Assembly: GCA_030613745.1 (NCBI GenBank)
Contig: JAUWLK010000091.1
Coordinates: 1 to 9,369, forward strand
DNA: 9,369 bases
Reading direction: 5' to 3'
Source: Flavobacteriaceae bacterium
Lineage (GTDB): Bacteria > Bacteroidota > Bacteroidia > Flavobacteriales > Flavobacteriaceae
In this document: one piece after another, positions 1 to 4,840 of the stretch
Layout of the letters: every line of letters starts with the position of its first letter
How positions within the stretch are numbered: the first letter of the stretch is position 1
Notes under the pieces: model-generated
What the model was told of the DNA's origin: nothing
What the model saw: the letters and a program-made list of their open reading frames with translations, nothing else
Database searches by the model: none
Program-made: the position numbers and the translations under genes

Positions 1-208
1 ATGTGGACTTTATGATGAAGCTGGTGAGTTTTCATTTAAAGTTGGTTTGCCTGGAAAAAGTGGTGTTGGCGGAGGTATTGTTGCTATTCATCCAGGGAAA
101 TATTGCATAACCGTTTGGAGTCCGAAATTAAATAAAAAAGGTAATTCAAATAAAGGTGTAAAAGCATTAGAATTATTTACAACCAAAACCGAATCTTCAA
201 TTTTTTAA
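1..208 (+). CDS. glsA: Glutaminase A, C-terminal fragment (gene starts left of the window)
   Basis: The reading frame is open from base 2 to the TAA at 206-208 and gives 68 residues beginning CGLYDEAGEF and ending TTKTESSIF. This is the C-terminal end of the serine-dependent beta-lactamase-fold glutaminases (L-glutamine + water to L-glutamate + ammonia, cytosolic). The CGLYDEAG and KSGVGGGI motifs are hallmarks of the family. The Tyr of the first and the Val of the second lie 18 residues apart, matching from memory the substrate-contacting Tyr244 and Val262 of E. coli YneH. The catalytic Ser-x-x-Lys lies in the missing N-terminal part. The dehydrogenase gene starts 9 bp after the stop, so the two are probably co-transcribed. 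The family assignment is firm; whether the full gene is intact cannot be seen. Confidence 0.93.
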   Translation, partial: CGLYDEAGEFSFKVGLPGKSGVGGGIVAIHPGKYCITVWSPKLNKKGNSNKGVKALELFTTKTESSIF

Positions 209-217
209 TCTACTTTC

Positions 218-1171
218 ATGAAAGTCCTTTTACTAGATACAAATCATCCACGAATTAAAAACGGTTTAGAAAAACTTGGCTTAATATGTGAAGAAGATTA
301 TTCCTCTGTCAAAGAGATAATTGAAGAAAAAATTCATTTGTATGATGGAATAATAATTCGTAGTCGATTTAAAATTGATAAGCAATTTATTGACAAAGCA
401 AGTAATTTAAAATTTATTGCAAGAGTAGGTGCCGGATTGGAAAGTATTGATATCGCTTACGCAGAGAAAAAAAATATACATCTTATTGCCGCACCCGAAG
501 GAAACAGAAATGCTGTTGGTGAACATACTTTAGGAATGATTTTAGCTTTGTTTAACAAGCTTAAAAAAGCAGATAATGAAATCCGTCAAGGCAAATGGCT
601 AAGAGAAGATAATCGAGGCATTGAGCTTGAAGGTAAAACCGTAGGAATTATTGGTTATGGCAATATGGGTAAAGCTTTTGCTAAAAAATTAAAAGGTTTT
701 GATGTGGATGTAATCTTTTATGACATTAAACCAAATCTTGGTGATGAATATGCCAAACAAGTTAGTTTAGATGAATTATTTGCAAAAACAGATGTACTGA
801 GTTTGCATACCCCTCAAACTAAACTTACCAATAAAATGGTAAATAAAAATTTTATAAATAAATTTAAAAGATCTTTTTATATTATCAATACAGCACGTGG
901 ATCGGCTATAGTTACAAAAGATTTAGTGAATGCTATCAAAAATAATAAAATTTTAGGTGCATGTTTAGATGTATTAGAATATGAAAAATCTTCATTTGAA
1001 AATTTTTTCTCTTCAGAAAACAAACTACCCGAAGCTTTTCAATATTTAATCAATACTGATAAAGTTTTATTAAGTCCGCATGTTGCTGGATGGACAATTG
1101 AATCTAAATTCAAATTAGCAGACACTATTGTAAAAAAAGTTGAAAATTTTTTAATCAACACAAATCAATAA
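218..1171 (+). CDS. NAD-dependent D-2-hydroxyacid dehydrogenase (phosphoglycerate dehydrogenase-like, no ACT domain)
   Basis: This 317-residue cytosolic oxidoreductase interconverts a D-2-hydroxyacid and a 2-oxoacid with NAD. The split substrate-binding domain covers about residues 1-100 and 285-317, and the Rossmann domain about 100-284. Visible motifs are the nucleotide-binding GYGNMG (146-151), an Asp at the end of the next strand (Asp169) that favours NAD over NADP, and the catalytic triad Arg227 (in NTARGSAIV), Glu256 (29 residues later, the SerA spacing) and His288 (in SPHVAGW). It ends right after the catalytic domain, without the ACT regulatory domain of E. coli SerA. The substrate could be 3-phosphoglycerate, but glyoxylate/hydroxypyruvate or another 2-oxoacid is equally possible, so no symbol is given. 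The ATG at 218 fits the domain start and lies 9 bp after glsA. The 3' end overlaps the convergent CBS gene by 17 bp. Confidence 0.93.
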   Translation: MKVLLLDTNHPRIKNGLEKLGLICEEDYSSVKEIIEEKIHLYDGIIIRSRFKIDKQFIDKASNLKFIARVGAGLESIDIAYAEKKNIHLIAAPEGNRNAVGEHTLGMILALFNKLKKADNEIRQGKWLREDNRGIELEGKTVGIIGYGNMGKAFAKKLKGFDVDVIFYDIKPNLGDEYAKQVSLDELFAKTDVLSLHTPQTKLTNKMVNKNFINKFKRSFYIINTARGSAIVTKDLVNAIKNNKILGACLDVLEYEKSSFENFFSSENKLPEAFQYLINTDKVLLSPHVAGWTIESKFKLADTIVKKVENFLINTNQ

Positions 1172-1571
1172 AAAAGTGTAATAAATCTGTTGTGGTAATT
1201 ATACCAACTAATTTATCATCATCAACTACAGGTAATGAATGAAACTCTTTGCTAGCTAATAGTTTTGAAACTTCTAAAATAGTTGCATCAGAAGCAACTG
1301 TAATTGGATTTTTAATCATCAAATCTTTTATACTCAACATATTATATATTGCTGTATCTACAGTACCTTCTTTATTATATGCGTCAATAAAGCTAATTCG
1401 TTTTAAATCAGAAATACTTAATAAACCTATCAAATTTTCACCATCAACTACTGGAATGTGGCGAATATGATTTGTTCTTAATCTTTTCTCAGCTGTATAT
1501 AAAGTATCTGTAAGATTTAATGTAATAAGTTCTTTAGTCATTAAATTAAAAATAGGTTCATTTTTTTTCAT
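1155..1571 (-). CDS. Stand-alone tandem CBS-domain protein
   Basis: This 138-residue cytosolic protein consists almost only of a CBS pair (Bateman module): CBS1 at about residues 7-62 and CBS2 at about 81-136. Each repeat has the expected core, RHIPVVDGENLIGLLSISDL in the first and SLPVVDDDKLVGIITTTDL in the second. Ser/Thr residues followed by Asp (Asp55, Asp129) sit where such domains contact the ribose-phosphate of adenosine ligands. Bateman modules usually sense AMP, ATP, SAM or related nucleotides. No enzyme, transporter or DNA-binding domain is attached, so it probably acts on a partner encoded elsewhere; the ligand is unknown. The ATG at 1571 gives a complete CBS1. Its stop codon lies inside the last codons of the convergent dehydrogenase gene. 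It may form its own transcription unit, because 278 bp of non-coding DNA lies upstream. Confidence 0.9.
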   Translation of the reverse strand: MKKNEPIFNLMTKELITLNLTDTLYTAEKRLRTNHIRHIPVVDGENLIGLLSISDLKRISFIDAYNKEGTVDTAIYNMLSIKDLMIKNPITVASDATILEVSKLLASKEFHSLPVVDDDKLVGIITTTDLLHFFIDLC

Positions 1572-1677
1572 GATTCCTGATTTATAGATTTACTTCTATA
1601 AAGTACGAAAAAAATAAGCTTATAAAAAATGATATTAATCAGTCAATATAAAAAATCTCAATAAAAAGTATCAAACC

Positions 1678-1827
1678 TCAGGGCAAGCCCTGAACCCAAT
1701 AAAAGGAATCGACCCAAGGATCGAGGTATTTAACCTAGATCCCGCTGAAAAAGCGGGATTAGTTAGACTAACTAAAAAATTGAAATATTTTTTTTAGAGT
1801 CTCACGAATAAAAATAATTTTGAGACT
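1678..1827. repeat. Cluster of five short hairpins, about half G+C at its core
   Basis: Most of the intergenic region between the CBS and cupin genes is a run of inverted repeats. (A) 1678-1693: arms tcagggc/gccctga around AA. (B) 1709-1724: tcgaccc/ggatcga around AA, one mismatch. (C) 1739-1759: atcccgct/agcgggat, loop of 5. (D) 1759-1775: arms of 8 around one central base, sharing base 1759 with C. (E) 1798-1827: agtctca/tgagact, loop of 16. By count, 1676-1760 is about 49% G+C (42 of 85), well above the surrounding DNA. Neither strand has a clean T-tract right after C, so this is more than a simple terminator. It may be a dispersed flavobacterial intergenic repeat or a small structured RNA. 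The inverted repeats are directly visible; their role is inferred. Confidence 0.6.
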
Positions 1828-1849
1828 TTAATCCTTATCTATTTAGAAT

Positions 1850-2188
1850 TTATTCGACTACTTTTTCAACTCTTTGAACACTATCTGCCTTTGACAAGGT
1901 CAATCTGACAATACAATCACTTTTTGCAATAAGATCATGAGGTACAGATGCTTCCAATGCTAAAATATCTCCGCGTTTTAAATTATGTACTTCTCTTTCT
2001 ACTCCAAAATCAAGATCTCCTTCAAACATTTCAACAACAATAGGAAAAGGTGTTTGATGTTTTTTCATCAATTGATCTTTTCGCATAACGATACGTATTT
2101 CTTTAGTACTATCTGTTTCAAACAATACATTTATTGCAGGTTTACCTTCTTTATATTCTATATTTTTTAATAGAGATGATGTTTTCAT
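1850..2188 (-). CDS. Small single-domain cupin-like protein, function unknown
   Basis: This 112-residue, probably cytosolic protein has the beta-rich pattern of a single small cupin barrel. Cupin motif 1 is recognisable but degenerate: KHQTPFPIVVEMFEGDLDF (residues 43-61) keeps His44, but the second His of HxH is Thr46. Motif 2, RGDILALEASVPHDL (72-86), keeps Gly73, Pro83 and His84. At most two classical metal ligands (His44, His84) remain, so metal binding is doubtful. A sensor or binding role is as likely as catalysis. The ATG at 2188 is preceded by A/T-rich sequence without a Shine-Dalgarno. A weak TAAAATTG (one mismatch to TAnnTTTG) lies on the minus strand at 2214-2221, and a 9-bp inverted repeat lies upstream of that. 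It is probably monocistronic. The fold is fairly clear; the function is not. Confidence 0.85.
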   Translation of the reverse strand: MKTSSLLKNIEYKEGKPAINVLFETDSTKEIRIVMRKDQLMKKHQTPFPIVVEMFEGDLDFGVEREVHNLKRGDILALEASVPHDLIAKSDCIVRLTLSKADSVQRVEKVVE

Positions 2189-2241
2189 AATTTTTATTTC
2201 TTTGGTTTAAACACAATTTTATAAGATTTTGCATCCAGTAT

Positions 2242-2271
2242 AAACTCATTATAAAATTCTCCAATGAGTTT
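2242..2271. repeat. 9-bp perfect inverted repeat upstream of the cupin gene
   Basis: Arms aaactcatt (2242-2250) and aatgagttt (2263-2271) are separated by 12 bp. The repeat begins 54 bp upstream of the cupin start codon. It lacks a T-tract on the minus strand, so it is not an obvious terminator for the lipoprotein gene upstream. Its position fits an operator or activator site for the cupin gene, but that is inference. Confidence 0.4.
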
Positions 2272-2385
2272 TTGACCAAATGCCAGTTATGATTATAAAA
2301 ATACAATAATGCCATATATCAACGACAAATTTTTTAAAATTTTTATTGTTTTCGTAATTTTCAATTATTAAACTTAAACCTAGAA

Positions 2386-2431
2386 TCAAAGCAATGAGGA
2401 ATTCTTTTTTTCAATCTATTTTCTGCTTTGA
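2386..2431. repeat. 8-bp inverted repeat just downstream of the lipoprotein gene
   Basis: Arms tcaaagca (2386-2393) and tgctttga (2424-2431) flank a 30-bp loop, starting 11 bp past the stop of the minus-strand lipoprotein gene. The loop is long and no T-tract follows on the minus strand, so at best it is a weak 3'-end structure. No better terminator is visible between this gene and the cupin gene. Confidence 0.25.
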
Positions 2432-2442
2432 CAAATTTATCT

Positions 2443-2883
2443 TTAAATTAATGTAATTCCTATATCATTAGAAGCGGTATTGTATAAAACAACCAAAAGT
2501 ACTGCAATACCTACAACCGGAATAGAAATTGTAAGCATAGTTGACAAGGTTTTGTTTTTAAGATGAACTTCTTTTATTTTGCCATCCTCTAATAGAATTG
2601 TTTCATATTTACTATCACTATATTTCATTAATCCTTGATCGGACAATCTTTCTGCTGTTTCAGATCCTTTTTTGATGACACCATAAATTTGACCATCTTC
2701 TCTTTTTAATTTATGTAGTTTATAAATGTCATTAGAATCGGTTATTATTTTAACTTTATTATTTGATTGTAATGCTTCATCTATCGTTGCAATTTTAGAA
2801 TGATACACAACACAACTTTGAAGTGTCATAAGAAATATAAGAAACATAGAAATCTTTCTTAAATATATACGTATGATTTTCAT
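2443..2883 (-). CDS. Putative lipoprotein with a C-terminal hydrophobic segment
   Basis: The 146-residue product starts with a type II signal peptide: basic MKIIRIYLRK, a hydrophobic core, then the lipobox LQSC with the acylated Cys24. The mature part (about 25-110) is charged, beta-prone and matches no family I can name. Residues about 115-135 (TMLTISIPVVGIAVLLVVLY) form a strongly hydrophobic stretch long enough to cross a membrane. The residues after Cys24 (VVYHSK) are not acidic, so there is no surface-export signal, and a periplasm-facing anchor is more likely. It lies 20 bp downstream of the other lipoprotein gene and is probably in the same transcript. The ATG at 2883 fits the signal peptide. 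Proteins of this pattern are common unnamed lipoproteins in Flavobacteriia (from memory, not checked). Confidence 0.82.
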   Translation of the reverse strand: MKIIRIYLRKISMFLIFLMTLQSCVVYHSKIATIDEALQSNNKVKIITDSNDIYKLHKLKREDGQIYGVIKKGSETAERLSDQGLMKYSDSKYETILLEDGKIKEVHLKNKTLSTMLTISIPVVGIAVLLVVLYNTASNDIGITLI

Positions 2884-2903
2884 ATTTTCTTAATTTTAAT
2901 AAG

Positions 2904-3362
2904 CTAATCTAGATCAGGACAAATTTCTAAGTCATCAACATTTACTGATGTTTTATCAAAATATATAATTTCTTCTTCATTTCCTTCTTTAATAACTACC
3001 TTAAGAGTTTCTCCTTGAATTGTAACTGTTACAGTTTCAATATCTCCATCATCGGTATATTTAATAATAAGCTTATTCTCTGAATTTTCAACTATTTCCA
3101 CACCTTCGGATTCAAAATCATAATCATAAAAATAACAATCACCAAATAAAAACCAGGTTTCAACAAGTTTATTGATGTTATCATTTAATCTTATGTAAAT
3201 AGTAAATTCATCCGTATTAACCCATTTTGTTCCATCATATTTTTCTAAGAAAGTTTGAGATGTAATATCATCATCATCTGTGCTACAACCATTAAAGTAA
3301 ATGGCTAAACTGAGAAGAATAAAAAAGTAAAAAAGTTTGTGTTTAAGAATTGTTGTTTTCAT
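2904..3362 (-). CDS. Putative surface-exposed lipoprotein, function unknown
   Basis: The 152-residue product has a type II signal peptide (residues 1-25, hydrophobic core FYFFILLSLAIYF) and a lipobox ending in Cys26 (FNGC). The residues right after it are STDDDD. Acidic runs just after the acylated Cys act as a lipoprotein export signal to the outer-membrane surface in Bacteroidota, so surface exposure is predicted. The mature part begins FLEKYDGTKWVNTDE and continues with alternating hydrophobic and polar beta strands. This fits a small lipocalin-like or other beta-barrel domain, but I cannot assign a family. Cys75 and Cys148 could form a disulfide. The gene is first of a likely two-gene unit with the lipoprotein 20 bp downstream. 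No perfect TAnnTTTG is found upstream. Confidence 0.82.
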   Translation of the reverse strand: MKTTILKHKLFYFFILLSLAIYFNGCSTDDDDITSQTFLEKYDGTKWVNTDEFTIYIRLNDNINKLVETWFLFGDCYFYDYDFESEGVEIVENSENKLIIKYTDDGDIETVTVTIQGETLKVVIKEGNEEEIIYFDKTSVNVDDLEICPDLD

Positions 3363-3412
3363 AATGTTATCCTTTTAATATTTAAAATTAATTCACTCCA
3401 TAAAGCTATAGC

Positions 3413-3429
3413 GCTTATAATAAATAAGC
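3413..3429. repeat. Short inverted repeat upstream of the lipoprotein pair
   Basis: Arms gcttat (3413-3418) and ataagc (3424-3429) flank 5 bp, starting 51 bp upstream of the lipoprotein ATG. It is a possible operator but short enough to arise by chance. The rest of 3363-3540 is A/T-rich with no gene or promoter I can defend; a 16-bp palindrome with one mismatched pair sits at 3516-3531. Confidence 0.2.
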
Positions 3430-3540
3430 AATGACAATAATCAATAAAACAATTGATTCTCATCATAATTTTATTGTTCCAAAAAAGTTTGGGTAACCTT
3501 AAAAAATAGATTTAACAACCTTTAAAAGTTGCAGAATTGA

Positions 3541-3573
3541 CAAAAAAAGAAAAGTGCTGGATCATTAACCAGC
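3541..3573 (-). terminator. Rho-independent terminator downstream of tRNA-Arg
   Basis: Read on the minus strand, a 5-bp stem gctgg/ccagc (3573-3569 and 3560-3556) with an 8-nt loop is followed by ACTTTTCTTTTTTTG. This is a classic U-tract in the correct direction to end transcripts coming from the tRNA and YqeY side. Confidence 0.65.
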
Positions 3574-3582
3574 TAATAAAAA

Positions 3583-3620
3583 CGTTAAAATAAAAACATC
3601 CACCAACTGACAGATGTTTT
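3583..3620 (-). terminator. Weaker hairpin directly after tRNA-Arg
   Basis: Arms aaaacatc (3620-3613 on the minus strand) and gatgtttt (3600-3593) flank a 12-nt loop, followed by a T-rich run. The hairpin begins 10 bp past the tRNA 3' end. It may be a first, weak terminator or a 3'-processing structure ahead of the stronger one. Confidence 0.5.
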
Positions 3621-3630
3621 ATTATATTTG

Positions 3631-3704
3631 TGACCCCGACAGGATTCAAACCTGTAACCCTCAGAGCCGAAATCTGATGCGCTATTCAGTTGCGCCACGG
3701 GGCC
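3631..3704 (-). tRNA. tRNA-Arg (anticodon TCG)
   Basis: The 74-nt gene folds into a full cloverleaf. The acceptor stem GGCCCCG/CGGGGTC has one G-T pair. The D stem is GCGC/GCGC, the anticodon stem TCAGA/TCTGA with loop TTTCGGC, and the T stem ACAGG/CCTGT with loop TTTGAAT. Loop position 34-36 reads TCG (window 3668-3670), decoding CGA and probably other CGN Arg codons. The discriminator base is A and the CCA end is not encoded. No duplicated tRNA 3' end was seen nearby, so there is no sign of an integrated element here. Confidence 0.96.
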
Positions 3705-3709
3705 TTGTC

Positions 3710-3744
3710 ATTCCCGTGAATCCCGATTGATATCGGGAGGGAAT
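3710..3744. repeat. Long bulged hairpin between YqeY gene and tRNA-Arg
   Basis: Outer arms attccc (3710-3715) and gggaat (3739-3744) and inner arms tcccgat (3721-3727) and atcggga (3732-3738) form 13 base pairs with one 5-nt bulge and a 4-nt loop. It begins 6 bp upstream of the tRNA 5' end. On the minus strand no T-tract follows, so it is not a standard terminator for the YqeY gene; on the + strand a T-rich stretch follows. It resembles dispersed palindromic elements in flavobacterial intergenic DNA, or it may be a tRNA precursor leader structure. Confidence 0.55.
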
Positions 3745-3766
3745 CTTTATCTTTATTCTTAATATA

Positions 3767-4213
3767 TTATGATAACAACTCTTTTACTACTGTAGAAATA
3801 GTTTTTCCATCAGCTTTACCGCCGAAATTTTTTGATGCAATTCCCATAACTTTACCCATATCTTTCATTGAAGAAGCGCCTGTTTGTACAACAATTTCAG
3901 CAATAGCTTTTTTTAAATCTTCCTCACTCATTTGAGTTGGTAAAAATTGTTCTAAAACTTTGGCTTGTGCTATTTCAGGGTCTGCTAAATCACTTCTGCC
4001 TTGTTCATTAAATATTGCTGCACTATCTTTTCGTTGTTTAACAAGCCTCTGTACTATTTTAATTTCTTCTTCTTCATTTAATTCAACATTACCTCCACTA
4101 GTATTTGCTAATAAAAAAGCTGATTTTAAGGCTCTTAAAGATTCTAAAGCAACTTTATCTCTGGCTTTCATAGCTGCTTTCATTTGTTCCATTACTTGTT
4201 TTTGTAAACTCAT
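3767..4213 (-). CDS. GatB/YqeY domain-containing protein
   Basis: This 148-residue cytosolic protein has the usual full length of the stand-alone YqeY family. The domain resembles the C-terminal tail of the GatB subunit of tRNA-dependent amidotransferase, which contacts tRNA. Features are an N-terminal helical part (MKAAMKARDKVALESLRALKSAF, about residues 11-33), then FLPTQMSEEDL (90-100), MGKVMG (119-124) and GGKADGK (131-137), all typical of the family. No catalytic residues are known. The cellular role of the free-standing form is unsettled, though a tRNA-related role is often proposed from homology. The ATG at 4213 gives the canonical MSLQKQVMEQMK start. A perfect TATATTTG lies 22 bp upstream of the start codon, so it probably has its own promoter, separate from recX. 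tRNA-Arg follows 62 bp downstream on the same strand. Confidence 0.95.
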   Translation of the reverse strand: MSLQKQVMEQMKAAMKARDKVALESLRALKSAFLLANTSGGNVELNEEEEIKIVQRLVKQRKDSAAIFNEQGRSDLADPEIAQAKVLEQFLPTQMSEEDLKKAIAEIVVQTGASSMKDMGKVMGIASKNFGGKADGKTISTVVKELLS

Positions 4214-4235
4214 TTTGTAAAAATATTTAAGGATT

Positions 4236-4243
4236 CAAATATA
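4236..4243 (-). promoter_or_regulatory. Candidate -7 promoter element for the YqeY gene
   Basis: The minus strand reads TATATTTG, an exact match to the Bacteroidota -7 consensus TAnnTTTG. It lies 22 bp upstream of the start codon, implying a leader of roughly 16 nt. No clear -33 TTG/TTTG is seen at the expected distance, so this is a moderate call. Confidence 0.45.
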
Positions 4244-4275
4244 CTAAAAAGAATTATGGTTTTATGATGTTAAAA

Positions 4276-4761
4276 TTATTTATCATTAGTCATAACATTA
4301 TCAACCGCTTCATATATCAAATGACTTTCATATCCTTTTCGTAAAAGAAAATCTATAATTTTTTTCTTTTTTTTAAATGAATTTTTTTCAAGAATAGTAT
4401 CATACTTTTTTTGTGTTATTTCATTTAATGTGTTTAAATAATCGTTATTATTTATTTCTTGTAAAGCTCTATCAATATTATACTTTGATATATTTCTAAA
4501 CTTTAATTCTCTAATGATTCTTTGTTTACCTCTTTTTTTGATACTAAATTTTCCTCGTGCATAGCTTTTTGAAAATCGTTCTTCATTTAAGAAATCATGT
4601 TCTAATAAATGTAAAATAATAACTTCACAAGCCTCTGGAATCATACGCATTTCATACAATTTTTGTTCAATTTCTTTATGACAACGATCTTGATAAATAC
4701 AATATCGTTCTAATTTACGCTTGGCTTCTTCAACTGTATATGTTAACTTTTTATTTTGCAT
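4276..4761 (-). CDS. recX: Regulatory protein RecX
   Basis: RecX binds RecA filaments and limits recombinase and SOS co-protease activity in the cytosol. The product is basic, all-helical and 161 residues long. The family pattern is clear: YTVEEAKRKLERY (8-20), then FLNEERFSKSYARGKFSIKK (57-76) and RGKQRIIRELKFRNIS (77-92), the conserved core of the second three-helix repeat. A Lys-rich C-terminal repeat follows (FKKKKKIIDFLLRKGYESHLIYEAV). A TTG at 4779 would add six residues (MVFIYS), but it overlaps a -7-like promoter element, so the ATG at 4761 is preferred. recA is not in the window. It may read toward the YqeY gene 62 bp downstream, although that gene seems to have its own promoter. Confidence 0.92.
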   Translation of the reverse strand: MQNKKLTYTVEEAKRKLERYCIYQDRCHKEIEQKLYEMRMIPEACEVIILHLLEHDFLNEERFSKSYARGKFSIKKRGKQRIIRELKFRNISKYNIDRALQEINNNDYLNTLNEITQKKYDTILEKNSFKKKKKIIDFLLRKGYESHLIYEAVDNVMTNDK

Positions 4762-4775
4762 GGAATAAATAAAAA

Positions 4776-4824
4776 CCAAAAGTACATTAATCCAAAAGTA
4801 CTCGCAACATATATTTTTTACAAA
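4776..4824 (-). promoter_or_regulatory. recX promoter region with a duplicated -7 element
   Basis: The minus strand has two exact TACTTTTG (TAnnTTTG) elements at 4777-4784 and 4793-4800. Both lie within a perfect 10-bp direct repeat CCAAAAGTAC (+ strand, 4776-4785 and 4792-4801) with a 16-bp period. The distal copy has a TTTG 20 bp upstream (4821-4824), the expected -33 element, and would give a recX leader of roughly 25 nt. The same 79-bp region must also hold the promoter of the divergent T9SS protein gene, for which I find no perfect consensus. Confidence 0.55.
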
Positions 4825-4840
4825 TCAAAACTTATAGATT

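Noticed and set aside
1639..1797. Open + strand frame of about 52 codons across the hairpin cluster (contains NPIKGIDPRIEVFNLDPAEK)
   Set aside because: No ATG, GTG or TTG start exists in it, and its composition is dictated by the palindromes. More likely non-coding.
2395..2457. Short + strand frame MRNSFFQSIFCFDKF...
   Set aside because: Twenty codons, antisense to the 3' end of the lipoprotein region, no promoter or ribosome-binding signal, and no family resemblance.
3516..3531. 16-bp palindrome with one mismatched pair (caac...gttg) upstream of the lipoprotein pair
   Set aside because: A/T-rich with a mismatch and 154 bp from the lipoprotein start codon. Could easily be chance in this composition.
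4231..4239. ggattcaaa repeated from the tRNA-Arg T-arm region (3642-3650), as a possible attachment site
   Set aside because: Only 9 bp, not at the tRNA 3' end, and no integrase or mobile gene lies between the copies.
4752..4758. TATTTTG on the + strand as promoter of the T9SS protein gene
   Set aside because: Spacer within TAnnTTTG is one base short and the position is inside the recX coding start. No supporting -33 element.
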